Shown: positions 11,498-25,143 of the stretch, piece after piece | How positions within the stretch are numbered: the stretch's first letter is position 1 | Layout of the letters: each line of letters begins with the position of its first letter | Assembly: GCA_035610835.1 (NCBI GenBank) | Contig: CM069449.1 | Coordinates: 44,536,768 to 44,600,767 of the forward strand | Origin: Ophiura sarsii | Taxonomy: Eukaryota; Echinodermata; Ophiuroidea; Amphilepidida; Ophiuridae | Direction: 5' to 3' | Length of the DNA stretch: 64,000 bases | The notes under the pieces: model-generated | Told to the model about the DNA's origin: nothing | The model's database searches: none | Seen by the model: only the letters and a program-made list of their open reading frames with translations | Translations under genes and position numbers: made by a program

Positions 11498-12185
11498 TCC
11501 CCCCCCCCATATTGACTGTTGTGTCAGTTGAGATTGGCACTGTCGGTTTGTTCGACAAGAGGAATCATGGAATTATGGCGGTCAAAAGTACACAGATGGA
11601 AATTGTTCACGCGCTACATGTACATGCATATGTGTCTCCAAATTGCAATATTTTTGGGTGTTGGAGGCGTATGCTTCGTATCGTATGGACAATGAGAAGG
11701 ACCAATGCCAGTATTATTGAAGAAATAGGGTCCAAACGACTTCTTCATGCTATCAACATCTAAATGCTGAGCTACTTCGGCCATATCTCACGTCGCAAGG
11801 GTAATAACCTGGAGAAGATGATCATGCAAGGCATGATTGAAGGGAAGCGCAAGAGAGGCAGACCTCGTTCCCGGTGGATTGACCAAATAAAGTTGATTAC
11901 TGGACACCCGCTCTGTGATTGTTACTCTTTTGCTGAAAATTGTTATTTGTGGCGTAGTATCTGTAAGGTCACGAGCTGTCAGTCATGACAGGACCGAACG
12001 ACCAACCAACCAACCAACAAGCTTGTTTAGAGCCAAAATGTACCTCAATCATAGCAAAAATAAATGTCAAGTCAAAATGTTCGCGCGCTACCGGCGAATT
12101 TATTTTGTTAAAATAATCTTGTCGGTTCGCTTTCATTTCTTGCCCCCCACCAATATGAAAAAAGAGCTACGCCACTGGTGTGTCG
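11438..12185. mobile_element. hAT-like element, CAGTGGCGTAGC ends, 8-bp TSD
   Basis: The element starts CAGTGGCGTAGC at 11,446 and ends GCTACGCCACTG at 12,177, a perfect 12-bp inverted pair. The flanks GTGTGTCC (11,438-11,445) and GTGTGTCG (12,178-12,185) match at 7 of 8 bases, as expected of a hAT target duplication. A run of about 35 G follows the left end. A LINE 3' fragment sits inside. A diverged relative without clear ends is at 25,144-26,495. Confidence 0.8.
11640..12020 (+). pseudogene. LINE 3'-end fragment, endonuclease/RT type, with CCAA tail
   Basis: One frame gives RRMLRIVWTMRRTNASIIEE and, after a stop at 11,761, LSYFGHISRRKG, then GKRKRGRPRSRWIDQIK, ending at a stop near 11,988. 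This is the characteristic C-terminal tail found in many LINE reverse transcriptases. It is followed by ACCAACCAACCAACCAAC (about 12,000), a typical short tandem 3' tail. A 5'-truncated LINE insertion inside the hAT-like element is the simplest reading. Confidence 0.75.
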
Positions 12186-13023
<838 letters not shown>

Positions 13024-13125
13024 TAAGTGCAAAGAAAGTTGATAACCAAGGGTGGATGGGCACCAATCCTTTTTTTACGGTTTTCTGCAGCGCTGTGATC
13101 TGATCAGCACTGAAATGGAGGTCTA

Positions 13126-13946
13126 TAGACCATTTAAATCGAGATCGGAAAACTTAAAGGCGTATTATGTTATCTTTTCCAAGTAGCGCCCTCTATCATT
13201 GATTTTTACTATGAAAACAGATTTTCTTGCAGATTTACATTTTTGATCATAAATCATAAAGATCTTCTAAGTTACAGATCGATACCATTCCTAATTACTT
13301 CAAAATCATGGTTTGAAAATAGGCTTTATTTCAAATTTTACTCTAAATTCACTCTAAAACCATGATTTTGAGGTTAATAGGAATCGTATCTCTCTGTAAC
13401 TTGGAATATACTTATGATTTATGATCAGAAAAGTAAATCTGCAAGAAAATCTGCTTCCAATTTTTTTTTGAGGATTGAGGGCTTCCCCTGGAAAAGATCA
13501 CATAATATACTTTTAAGAAAAACAGGTCACATGGACTTGGTGCATACACAGCGTAATGAAGCGGTTGATCGCATTGGTTGTCCGCTATGTTTACAACAAG
13601 CGCGAACCTGTGAGAAGTAAAACTATAAGCGAGACTATTTTGTTTTTATCAACAATATGGCATCGATACCAGCAACTTCAAAATGTATCGAGCTGAAGGT
13701 AAAATGTGAAGGTATTACCCCGAATCTGTTTTTATCTCACTGTTTTTGTTTACTGAAACACCGCAAAATACAACTTTGCGAGGAAGACAATCTTCACTAA
13801 ATACCAGCGCAATCCACACATGGGTTATTAAAATCACCGGGTGAAAACATTGTTGATGACTTATGAGTCATCAAACTGGTGCCAATCACTCAGCTAATTG
13901 AAAAGCATAGGAACCGATCGAATATTGTCGGATTTGAAATGGTTTA
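13126..13946. mobile_element. TA-flanked TIR element (family T) with nested F1 MITE
   Basis: The left end TAGACCATTTAAATCGAGAT is matched by GGATTTGAAATGGTTTA on the right. The best-preserved family copy is 59,290-59,797, where both ends read GACCATTTCAAAT inside TA. Here the element carries an inserted fold-back MITE (13,158-13,512). It is non-coding and lies in the URB2 intron between exons 2 and 3. Confidence 0.65.
13158..13512. mobile_element. Fold-back MITE F1, more complete copy
   Basis: The ends are GTATTATGTTATCTTTTCCA on the left and TGGAAAAGATCACATAATAT on the right. Inside, GCAGATTTACATTTTTGATC and CTAAAACCATGATTTTGAGG occur with their inverted partners. The same family is at 1,068-1,362. 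Most of the element is inverted repeat. Confidence 0.7.
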
Positions 13947-14123
13947 TGGAGTGGCTACAGGAGGAAATGTTACCCTCATAAACTGATTATTGGTGTTCAA
14001 ATGTGTTCTTGTGAACTGATCAATAATGCAAAAAGTACTGAGCTTTCTTTTCTTCAAATAGACAGCCAATAACACAAACAGAATTTCACTGAAAATTGAC
14101 TGACAATTTTCTCCATGCAATAG

Positions 14124-14250
14124 GTTTCAGATTCCTGATGATGTAGTGACAACACTATGGCAATACTTTCATGATGTACTACATAGCAAACAGTTGCAGC
14201 AAAAAGAGGACACATCATCCGCTGTGACTGTCAAAGATGTCGTATATCAG
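14124..14250 (+). CDS. urb2: URB2 exon 3, first copy
   Basis: After ATAG the exon encodes FQIPDDVVTTLWQYFHDVLH and ends DVVYQ. I see no base difference from the copy at 48,496-48,622. The donor here is GTCAGT, whereas the other copy has GTAAGT, so splicing may be slightly weaker. It is 127 bp, completing the codon left open by exon 2 and ending in phase 0. Confidence 0.85.
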
Positions 14251-16366
14251 GTCAGTTGTGTTGGCATTGAAATGATTGCCGACTTCAAAATCAGCAAGTG
14301 CAAAAATAAAAGCGCATGAATATATTGGTTTTGTATGTAGGGCTAAGCTCAAAAATGTGACAACAAAAAAGGAAAATTGTTCAAAATGTGCAAAGCGCAA
14401 ATTATATGTGCGCAAATTTACACACGCTCAAATGTCCACTTTTACAGTATGTGTCTGGTGAAGGTGGGGTGTGTTTAATTTGAAATTGCTGGCAAATGAT
14501 GACATACACCTGGATTTGTATATTCTAACCGTGGACACACCGCCAACCGTGGATGTCCTCGGTTTCCTGATACGTGCAAAATGTTGCAAATAGTGTAAAA
14601 CGCTATCGAAGCGTGGTCCTCGCTTGTGACATACTTTGGTATCATATCCCAAAATTCATAATTTTGTCCTTGTTCATCACCCAGTGTTTATCCATGTAGG
14701 AGTGTCATCATTTGGATAGCACCATTTCTGTGACCAAAGTATGTTATAGTCAGCATCATAAAGCTATGGATAAATGGACATAGGGCCCAAAACATTAACC
14801 CGGAAGCGCGTACCAGACGCTTTCAAAAAATGACCGCGCAGCCTGATTGAAATCGTCACACGCATGTATGTATAATATAGTTGTTCGCGCATTTGCATGC
14901 ATTGTATAATAGTTGTTCGCGCATTTAATGTATCTGGACGCTGCTCCGCGAACAACAACAAAAACTTGAATTTTGTCCATATATAGCATGACAGTGACTG
15001 CAGTTTGGGTCAATCTGTAAACTGTGGACATGTCTCTGAATACATACCAGCAAAATGTGGAGTCTCATCGATTGAAGAACCTCTCCTAAGTCCAAACAGG
15101 TGGTCATTTTGTACTCATCAGCTGTTATGTTTATAAGAGGGTTTATTTTGTGAAGTCCTCTCCTACATTGGTAATGTACACTGAAGGTGAAGACTGAACA
15201 GAAGATATGAATCAAACTCATATCCGTATTGGTCAGAAATAGTAAGTGCTGGTACCACCCTTTTATGGCAAAAGGATGTATCTTAGATGTACTTTCCTAA
15301 TGATATACTTCCTTTTAACATTGATTGTGTTAACTTGGTTCAATAATCCTCACTTAGGAAAAGGTTGCAACTTGTAAAGACAATAAAAGTATATATACTG
15401 CCTTTTACCACTACATGATTTATGGAGAAAAAAGCTAACTTTGATCATGTTAAAAGGAAGTATACTGTTAGAAAACTACATATAAGATACATTCTTTTGC
15501 CATAAAAGGGCTGTGGAGAGAACAGTCGATGATGTCTTCGTCTTGTGAGAAGCAATTAAGCTTGAAGAATGCGAGGTGGGCTCTTTAAGGCTCCACATGG
15601 ATTCCTTTCAACAAATTGGTATCGGTATAACAAGCGCCATTGAAATGTGATAACACCAATTGGGACGTGATTTGCTGATGATTTTGATTACATATTCAAT
15701 GCATGATAAATTCTCAGGTGGTTTGCACCTGGATGAACACAGGGAAAGTTCTAAAGTGAAAATTAAAGGGACAATTATTGCTTCTCACATGTTTATGTTC
15801 CCTGGTTGGAAACTTCTTAATACACAGTTACATGGAAGCATAAATTACAAGAATGGGTATGTGTGTGAAGGACATGGTTGTACCATCATTGCTTCCACAC
15901 ACGTGTGGACTTTAGAGCTGATTCTGGTAATCCTGCAAAGCAAGACGTCAAGAACTTGTTTTCTTCAATTTTTTCAATGTTCCATGTTCCATAAACCAGA
16001 AGATTCTCATGGGGAGTGGGGAGGAAGAGTTGTAGTAACATTGCAAATATGATTGTCGCTCCAGTCTCCACGTAGCACTAAAAGGCTTTTCACACTGGCG
16101 CGGTGATCGATCGTCCTTTTGTAGGTGTGCAATAACAGTCACTATAATATGACGATTGATTGCCAAAAATGGATCACTTCTCTGTATGAATACAATAACC
16201 GATGATCGATCAAATTTCTTGCACATTTTGAAACGGCTGATGAATAAGACTCCTCCAATTAGCAACTAAATTATCCATAGATTGATATTGTCGGGCCAGT
16301 GTAAAAAGCTTATTATCGTATTATTACACTAGAGTTTGTACCATTGGTTTAAAAAAAAATGATTAT
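14251..16366 (+). other. Intron after first-copy exon 3, runs into gap
   Basis: This is co-linear with 48,623-50,430 of the second copy, with indels. Shared strings include ACACCTGGATTT, GTGTTTATAAGAGGGTTTATTTT-like tracts and ACACTAGAGTTTGT. It stops at the N run roughly 60 bases before the position where exon 4 begins in the second copy. Copy-specific DNA at 15,240-15,500 contains inverted pieces around AGTATATACTGCCTTTT. No other gene seen. Confidence 0.65.
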
Positions 16367-16466
16367 NNNNNNNNNNNNNNNNNNNNNNNNNNNNNNNNNN
16401 NNNNNNNNNNNNNNNNNNNNNNNNNNNNNNNNNNNNNNNNNNNNNNNNNNNNNNNNNNNNNNNNNN
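16367..16466. other. Assembly gap, 100 N
   Basis: Exactly 100 N, the usual placeholder for a gap of unknown size, so the true distance and even the adjacency across it are not established. Confidence 0.98.
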
Positions 16467-17152
16467 GAATAACACGTAATCGCGAATTTTAAACTATCAT
16501 TTTGACAAATACATCATAATTAAAAGGATTTTTATCGTTAACCGGGCGATGACTGTTAAAAATAATTCAAAATGGTGCACTCCCGTTGCCAAATTGGGTC
16601 GTCTGAGAGACGCGTGGCCAGCGTTGCGTCGTCTGCTACAATCATCACGCCTGATCGGTATAGCGCCCCCAATTCTATGCTGACTAAGTTCAATTTAAAA
16701 GTGGACCCGATCGGCAAGCTCAGTTACATACCCCTGGTCATACATTGCTACGCTATCTACTGAAGACAGCACAAACTAAAAATAAACATGGGATATAATC
16801 ATATTCATACATGGGTATATAAACTGAAAATGACCTGACTTAGAGTGGGGGCGGGGAATGAACACTTTTGGGAAGAAAATTAGTAATTTTGCGGCGAAGA
16901 AAGCGGGGGAAAGGGTGAGAAGAGGAGAAAAGAAAGATGTAAAGTTAAGAAGGGAAAGGAGAGGGGAAGAAAAGGGGAAGGGGAAGAAAGAGGGGAGATG
17001 TTGGGTAAACTACTAAAGTACCTGAGGGGAAAAAAGGCTCGACCGTACCCATATTTGTTTATTTTTGAAACACGTCCTCCGAACCGGGTGTGACTGTATC
17101 GAATGGATGGAACCTACTCCCTAAATTTCCGTTATTACACATTGTATGTTAT
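16467..17152. other. Unassigned DNA right of the gap
   Basis: No gene recognised. There is a purine-rich GGGGAAG/AAAGAGG tract at 16,850-17,035. It does not continue the URB2 intron interrupted by the gap. Confidence 0.5.
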
Positions 17153-17168
17153 CAGTGGCGGATACAGT

Positions 17169-17202
<34 letters not shown>

Positions 17203-17435
17203 GGAGGGGGGGGGGGGGGGCGCACCCGTAATATTTGACAATATACCTTTTTTGTGTACCACTTTACCTTTTTCAGAGGCATAGGTAGGTTCTGTCGGTA
17301 CATTCCACCCCCCCCCCCCCCCCCCCCCCCCACTTCCCACTTAGCAGAATTTCACGAGCTGACGGCCAAAAAAATTGGGGGACCTTTTACGATTTTTTTG
17401 GGGTACCAATTAAAAAATAAAAAAACCTTGGTCAG

Positions 17436-17468
<33 letters not shown>

Positions 17469-17495
17469 TAAATTTTAATCCTGGATCCGCCACTG
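17153..17495. mobile_element. CAGTGGCGGAT...ATCCGCCACTG element with long G/C runs
   Basis: The ends CAGTGGCGGAT (17,153) and ATCCGCCACTG (17,495) are inverted copies. The interior has G runs (17,171-17,220) and two C runs (about 17,308-17,331 and 17,438-17,467). These ends resemble those of hAT-like elements, but the flanking 8-mers do not match, so it may be a fusion of two elements. No coding. Confidence 0.6.
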
Positions 17496-17985
17496 AGTCG
17501 AACGTAGTACCACTTAACAATTCAAGTACAAGTAGTCCTAACATGATTTTCAGCCAAAATCATTTTGAATACCGGAATGGCCGATGTCACGACATAACAT
17601 TCGTTTTCGGCACTATGGACAACGTATTAAGGTTAACTCTCATGAAAACAGTGCAAAATGAACTTGTTGATGTCGTTGGTCCAATACCGTTTTATACAAT
17701 GTTTTCTTGCTTGAAAAACTTATTGTCTGGATAGATCTCGATGTTTTCTATTTGGACATATATACTTTGCTATACTTCTGATCGTGTTTTCACTAAAAAA
17801 AATTGCGCTCATATACCCCAAATTAGCGAAATTTCCATGTCCGCAGCATAAAAGTAAATGTTGCCTTTATTAATTACAATACCAAAAGTACAACACTTTC
17901 TACAAAACGTGTCCTAATTTGTAGGGAACATATACCGATATTCCATGGTTAGGAAAAAAAATGCACATTTTTTACGATGTTAACC
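17496..17985. other. Unassigned, AT-rich
   Basis: A 63-codon frame at 17,543-17,734 has no recognisable motif. No splice-site pair or repeat was identified. Confidence 0.4.
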
Positions 17986-17989
17986 TGTT

Positions 17990-20219
17990 TCAATTTAATA
18001 TATTCTGTCCGAGATATTGATGTTTATTACGTTACCTGCGATATATAGAATATCAAAGTTGTTCAAATTGCCATTTAAACATTTAAATGTACATATTCTT
18101 AATCTAAAAGAACATTGGTATTTGAAAATAATATCTTTAAAATTCTTTAGCAGCATGTCTGACCTTGAGAATAAATCAAAATGCTGCAAAGCATGCGACC
18201 TTGTTAAGGATGTTTATTACGTTATTCAGATTGCTCCCGAACTATGTATCAAAACACAATTTTTTGTTAAAACCTATTTGATACATACACATAGACTCTG
18301 TGGTTACTTGGAGCACTCGCTAGCTCTTTCCAGATCGTCTACATGGTACTATGTGTACGAAAAACGTTTACTACGTTATCGTTTATTACGTTATCAAATA
18401 AATCGATAAAGAGACAGCCACACTCTACGACTGTATTAAGCAAAGACATGTGGCAGGCCCTTTTCGCAGGCATACATTGGGAATACTTGTTGAAAATACA
18501 GTGCGAAAAAAACACGACGAATGGTAAGAATTCATTATTTTGTTCTTGTAAGTAATATGAAAATTAAGCTGCATGAAAGTTGAAGTCATATAGATCTCTT
18601 AGGAACATTGCAAATGGACCTATGATATCGAAATGGGGTTCATAATGTGAAGAAATGCAGTAGGTATCGCTATCGTGTACATTGATTGCGTTGTATATAT
18701 GTTATAAGCTAGCATTTGGCACTGTTGCTGTCGCCAATAACGTAATAAACAGGATAACGTAACCAACTTCATTGTCTATTCTCATGTTAATGTTGGCATC
18801 AATTCAGTAACTTTCATGATTGATGTACTTGAGTATCATACATTGTATCCAATGTTTTAATTTTAATATGTGGACTATTCTATGTGAGGACTGAATTAAC
18901 CACCTTATAATGGACAACGTAATAAACTTTTCATCATTTGATAAATATAATTGCACCCTGTTCATAGTGATTCAACATTTATTATGCGTTTATGAATGTT
19001 AACTTAGTGTACATACATATTGTCTCACATACTGACACAATCTCATTTGTTTGCATGCTTCAATGATGCATAGTTCTATGGCTATTGGATAACGTAATAA
19101 ACCAATTCGTATAATTGTGTGAATAAATACGGTATAACTAGCTGAAACAGCTGCAATATTTGTCATCAACTTTGTTTTGTTTTTGTTATCATTATTATAC
19201 AGAAATATGTGCCACACAGTGCAAAAAACCAATGGCGATACCAGCAGAACCAAATGCAATAGAGGAGACAAAAAGGTCATCAGAGTACAATCTTATTAAC
19301 AATTCTACTACCATCATTTTAAATAAAACAAATCAATATCTTACTAATTTTAAGAGATAAAAGGCTATTCAATATTTAGTGCTATTAAAATTTACATAAA
19401 GGTAGGTAATAATTTCATGGTCTTACAACATATCTGTAAAGTGCCATGTTACATCTGTCAATTTAGTGACCATGTTTATTACGTTATTCACCATATTTAC
19501 CCTACATCAAAAGAGCAAGTCGACAATATTATATAGAACTGTCTTTCAGTGGACTTTGGGCAACTTAACTTACTAAAATATCGTTTACAAGATATGTTTG
19601 TGTACAAAATAAACTGACTTGGTCGATGTTGAATATATTTGTTTACACGTGTTTGTATATGTTTATTACGTTACCCACCCCATAAAGTCCAAATACCAAT
19701 GCCAGCGTTATTAGCAAAGCATAATATTTATTGTTTCTGAGCTAGCTTTTAAAAACACATTATAGCGATTGGAAAAAGATACGATTAAAGATATATTTTA
19801 TGCTTTGCACAAAGATATTCATTTTGGAAAACCGTGCATTTTTTTAGTTTTAAAGCTGAGGTTCAAACAGTGATGTGAAGACCAAAAACGATTCATAATA
19901 CTTGCAATTTACAAAATTACATTGCATTTTGTTCGCTGTAATTGGTAGAAGTATGCTTTCGTAACTACAATTGTGTGTTTTTGGCATCACAGTTTGTAAA
20001 CTCGTTCTGATTTAGAGCTGATAGGAAGTATACAACGTAATAAACATGGAACAAAATCTGCAAACAAGTGATATTATAATATAAATTCAACGTTATATTG
20101 TACAAAAATGCAATGAGTGTTGTTCACAACATCTTAAATCTAGTATCCAGTACATGTCTACTATTTAAAAATAGTGTAATAAATAAAATTGGAGACAACT
20201 TTTTTTTTAACTTCTGAAA
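17990..20219. mobile_element. Motif-array element E1 (GTTTATTACGTTA), copy A'
   Basis: The 13-mer GTTTATTACGTTA, in either orientation, occurs about ten times (near 18,022, 18,211, 18,379, 18,737, 18,910, 19,089, 19,470, 19,662, 20,034). The part from 19,149 repeats block A at the window start. I could not identify terminal inverted repeats, so the limits are set by the outer motifs and by the end of homology with block A. No transposase-like frame; the short frames around 18,017-18,555 read through the motifs. Confidence 0.55.
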
Positions 20220-20249
20220 TCTCATTTGCACTATTTTCATGAGAGTTGA

Positions 20250-20895
20250 CCAACACTTTCCACGCGGCTATTTTTTCAGAAACCTTTCCTAACCTTTTAA
20301 AAGCCTATTATCAATTATCAAGAATTACTGAACCAATACTACGAATATTTGTACTTATTTTAATGCATAGGCCTATCTCACGGTGGGCGGCACTACAGGG
20401 GAGAAAGGGGGGGGGGGGCATTTTCCCCCAAAAATATTTTTTTGCCCCACCCCTACTTTGCGGCTTTGCCCCCCCCCCCCAAAAAAAAAAAATCCATTTA
20501 GTTTTAAAAAATAAAAAATAGACAATTTTAGCATAAAAAGGCAATTTTATCCGCTCTGTGCGCACATTTTTCTTACTAAATTAGGTTAAATTAGACCAAA
20601 TGTTGACAATTTTAGCATAACACAGCTAAATTGTGCGCGCAAGCGCGCATTTTCATACCAAATTAGTTAGTATTAGGCCTAGACCAAATTTGACAATTTA
20701 AGCGTAAATCCCCCTACAAAAATGTCTTTCCCCCCCCTTTTCCCCCCCTCCCCACCCAAAAAAATGAGGCTGGTGCCGCCACTGCACTGGCATCCAAACA
20801 TGGTAATGAAATTTAATCATTTTGACATTTTTATTAGACATTTATATATGAATTTTGGAATGTTGTCTCCAGACGCCTGCGCGCCGCGTGAAAGC
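20250..20895. mobile_element. TTAA-type MITE (family H) with nested G/C-run insert
   Basis: The left end AACACTTTCCACGCGGCTAT and a degenerate right end GCGCCGCGTGAAAGC correspond to the complete copy at 59,880. Within it, 20,380-20,790 is extra DNA with G and C runs and CGGCACT...GCCGCCACTG borders, probably a separate insertion. Confidence 0.5.
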
Positions 20896-21734
20896 ATGAA
20901 GTCGGTGGCGTAATAAATATGCCCTCCATCCGCTCTGGCTACGCCCACTGGGAAAGTGAATGAATCTAACAATATAAAAGCCTCACGTCCAAATCACTCA
21001 CAGTTTTGTTCACTGGTCTGGGATATGGATCTGAAGAAGAAAAACACATACAAATAATGCTTGGAGTTTCAGCTGAGAAAGCTAAGAGAGAATATTAGTG
21101 TGAGAGACAATCATTTTACAAAAATGCACGGGGGTCTTGTGTTTTACAAATTAAAAAAAAAATAGGTCTTTGAGTGGGAGAAGTGGCAAAAAGGAAGTTT
21201 TCATTTGTTAAATTTATATAATTACATGAGTCCATGGAATTCGAAATAATTGCCCTTATTAGCCTCAGTAGGCCTATATAAACTGTAGAATGCCCTGCTT
21301 TTTTTTTGGGGGGGGGGGGGGAGGGGGGGTCAACACTTTTGAAAAATGGGAGAATAAACTCAGGTCATTTTGCGGCACAGACTGGGCGGGGGAAACGGTG
21401 AGCGAAGGAGGAAAGAAATAGAAAATGAGAGGGAAGAAAAGGTGAGGGGGGTGTGGGGGGGGGGGGGGGGGAACTCAACTCTTTGCCTAATGAAACTTAG
21501 GCTATGCTTAGGGCAAATGTACCGTCATATTTGAGTCAGAAACTCGTAGTCGTAATTGTTTATCTTAGATTTTTGAGATTTTTATTGTAATGGGTAAATC
21601 TAATGGGTAGCTTCTTGGGGAAATGGCCCAATTATTACCACTATGTTATATTTTGAAGTCACGTTGGACCATTTCAGTTAGGAATGGCAAATTATTTATG
21701 AACAATAGGATGGTCTATAGGTAGGCTATCATCA
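20896..21734. other. Unassigned between A' parts
   Basis: It includes G-rich runs at 21,308-21,325 and 21,455-21,470. No gene seen. This stretch has no counterpart in block A (1,068-1,714). Confidence 0.4.
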
Positions 21735-22025
21735 GAGATATCTGTACATACATGTATTTTGGTCTCTAAATCTAGATTTAATAAACATCGATTCCAACAC
21801 CGCCTGGTCAGATGCGCTGTGCTACGGGCTGTTTTTACCAAATGAACAGAATTTGGAACCATTACACACGTGTGGTTTAATTTAGGAGCTGTGATTTTAA
21901 AATGTCTTAGATTGTCTATATTACAACATGTCAGGTCAACCATTGTTAGCAGGTATGTAGCTCTCTCATTGTGTGTACAGTTTGTGTATGATTTACAAGT
22001 AACCTATTTATACCTACCGCCTTTG
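21735..22025. repeat. Duplicated block A', second part
   Basis: Near-identical to 1,715-2,000. It ends where the two copies diverge after ACCTACCG. Confidence 0.7.
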
Positions 22026-22439
22026 TCTGATGCCACAGGCTTTTAGCCTTTTAGCTAGGCATGTTCATCAAATTTTGAAAATAAAATTATCTCTTTGAAA
22101 ATGGAATACATGGAAACAAAGTACTTGACAATAAAAAATGATGGTTCAACCTTGTCTGCAAGCTGAATAATAAAAAAGTTATAACCAAAAGTAGTTTAAG
22201 TCATGCACATTTTAAAACCATTTTAGGTAAATTAAGGGTTTACTTTCATGATGTCTAGTTGCTTGTGTGGGGTTATTTATACATCAGTGAATACATCCCA
22301 GCAGTTTCGTACTTTTCCGCTGAATTTAAAAGAGGTAAACATGAGTTTTCTACATATTTTGGTCAAATATGTCGCCCTCTATAGTCAATGATATGAACAT
22401 CCCTATTTTAGCAAGTTCGACTACAACTGTCACTGTTGC

Positions 22440-22830
22440 CAAAAGGGTTTAGATCGCGAGCGATCTGAAAAAGGGTACCTGGCAGCTGAAAATTAGTAAC
22501 TCCCACAATACAGCACGGTCGATACCTCAAAAATACACTACAACAACAAGTACCGTATACAGTGTCAAGTGGGGCCGAAGGCACCGTACGCGGATAGCCC
22601 GCCGCTAGGCCGCCTAGGGGCTAGTAAGAAAAGGAGCCGCAGGCCGAGGCGACTAAACCCGGCTTGTTACGAACCGATTTAAGTTAGGTCCAATTTAGAT
22701 GAGCCCGACGCAGTCGCGATACGGTCTACCAACCGACCCGTGTAGAATTTGCGAACTCAACCCCTATTTTGCGCGAACTCTACCCCTATCGTAGAGGGCG
22801 CTGTTGTACCTGGGATGCATGTTTTTTCAG
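22440..22830. other. GC- and CpG-rich island, unrecognised
   Basis: In contrast to the AT-rich surroundings this stretch is CpG-dense (GCACCGTACGCGGATAGCCC, CCGCCGCTAGGCCG, GACGCAGTCGCGATACGG). There is a diverged pair GCGAACTCAACCCCTATTTT / GCGCGAACTCTACCCCTATC at 22,750-22,790. No long reading frame. It could be a promoter, a SINE-like insert or other foreign DNA; I cannot tell which. Confidence 0.35.
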
Positions 22831-23012
22831 CAAGCTAGATGGTTCGCCGCCAAACATGTGCGATCTCTACCACTATCGCGTCACTGTTCGAGTTAGGTGC
22901 GGTATTACAGGTTTTTTTAAGGGCCTTGGCTATTAGGAGCTATTTATGTGTATATTATATATTCTAACAGTAGCCCTTTTTTGCTAAATGTAACGAGATT
23001 ATTGTTACTATT

Positions 23013-24248
23013 ATACATGTGGTCGCATGTCACAAGGTGGGCATGCTAAAAGGGTGGCGGTGTTACATTTTTCGGAATGGTTTTGTCATCAAAATCTTAT
23101 AGCATCACAACCCATTGGCCTATTGAAGTGGTTGATGCATCATTTTAAAGCTGAGAGATGGGTCTATAACAGTGTAAAATCTCATTGAAATAGGAATTTA
23201 AATAACAGAGTAACAGCAGTTTCAATCTGAAAAAGTAGGGGTGGCGGCTCAAGCGGTGGCGGCTCAGGCGGTGGCGCTATGTATTAGCATAGGGAAATAC
23301 AAGATTTTCGTAGTGTTGATTTGAATAATTGTTGTATTTTCGTAACCCCTTGTCATATCAACCTCATCAATATCTCATTTTAAAGATAAATTTGTAATAA
23401 ATACAAATTCCTCCAAAAAAGAATAATGATTGCTATTTATCAACCCATTAGGGCATGCTGAAGTTCTGTTATCTCTGATTTATAGCGATGGTAATTATCA
23501 ATTAAATGGCTGTATAATTAATTAATAATGTGTTATCATGGTTTAAAATATTTTAGAGATACATTCAATCATGTTGGACCTATTTAGTAATGCTTTAAAG
23601 AAATGTTAGAGCATTTTAAAGTCATTTACCTTTGGATAAATAATAAATATCAAAAGAAGATGTAAAAATGCTTTAAGCCACTTAGTAAGATCGCTTAATT
23701 AACATAATTAACATAATTAACTAATTACAAAAGTGTTTTTCACCACAATGTTATTTCTTATGTATCTATTTATCATATGCAGTGGACTCAAACTTGAAAC
23801 TTAACTACTTTGGTAATTTTACATAGTGATAAACAATAATTTCATTCTGGGTATACCGCCTAAATTAAGGTTATAATTAAATTGTAATTAATATGCAAAT
23901 TACAATATTTTTTACTAAATTTCACTGCTCAATTTGTGAATTAGTATGTTTTCAACATATTCTGAATGTATCAGTTTGATACAATCAACTACCTCAATTG
24001 TGTCTTCTTTTAGTACAGCAGGTCCAAATTGAGAAAAACGCATTTGAAAATTCAAGTTTACATTGCCAACAATGGACTAATTAACTCTTAATTAGCCGAT
24101 TTTGCCTTAACGAAAGGGATTTTTATCAAAAAAGTGGTATGAATTATTAGAGGGTGACAATATCTATAACATATAAACAAAATACCTTTTTTGTCAATTT
24201 TGCCCATGTAACACAAATTACACCATCTTGTGACATGGGACCATGTAT
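23013..24248. mobile_element. Probable TIR element, CATGTCACAAG ends
   Basis: The left end has ATACATGTGGTCGCATGTCA then CAAGGTGG; the right end has the inverse of ATACATGGTCCCATGTCACA then AGATGG. About 25 bp match with few differences. The interior is AT-rich and non-coding and includes the short repeat GGTGGCGGCTCA twice near 23,240. The flanks give no clean target duplication. Confidence 0.5.
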
Positions 24249-25143
24249 ATGTATAGGGATTGTATATTAGCTATCGCTATCAGCTAAAGGCCAAGGGGTA
24301 CCCCTAACAAAGTAATTGTTTAGCTTATATTATAGGTATGTGGCAAAAAATTTCAAAGTAAATAAATGCTACTGCAATGGATGTCTTTGGAAAGGGCTTG
24401 CAAATACCTTTCCATAGACACCAAGATGACCCTCATACGACAAAAAATAAGGAAGTTAGATTAAAAAGAAATACGCCTATTAGGTCTTTTTAGCTCAGCC
24501 TACTACAGTAGGATGAGGCTCTTGTTATCACGTTCGAAAGGTCAGTGATAGCATGGTGAATGGCAATAGTTTCTAAACGCTAGGAAGTAAAAATGGCCCA
24601 GAAAAATGGCAATTAAGACAAAACAGATAAAACATTTTAAAAAGTGACTCCGCATATCTTCTAGATATGTTACGATACAACATATGAAAAAAAAATTATC
24701 CAACCTACAGACCCTACCTTTTTTGGACCTCTATGGACAAACAAACATTTTTTCTTTGTTGCCTTATACCACTGCCTGTCTTCAAAAGCTTGCCCAAACA
24801 AACAATTATTGTTACTGTCACACTCCTGAATCAACATATCAATGGACAATATAATGACTGTTTATCAGTCAATCCACCAGCAGATATTTTCGCACATTTT
24901 GATATCATAGACATTTCGCGAATTGTTTTTTTCGTGGGTGACCTTCTGGATGCACTGCATGAATGTTGAAAACATTATTTTGGCGTCTCATAATTTTCGC
25001 CAAAATAAAACCGCCGCCAAAATTTCAGCTTTTACAGTATATCAATAGCTACACTGTATTATAAAATTTCGGCCATGACCTTGTTGTGAAGTGTTGGTAT
25101 AGATAAAATTACAACTGTTTAATATAATAATTAAATAATATTG
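24249..25143. other. Unassigned
   Basis: A 78-codon frame at 24,733-24,969 encodes a hydrophobic, cysteine-containing peptide with no motif I recognise. No splice context. Nothing else seen. Confidence 0.35.

Noticed and set aside
17121..17478. Glycine- and proline-rich frames
   Set aside because: They are translations of G and C runs in an inverted-repeat element.
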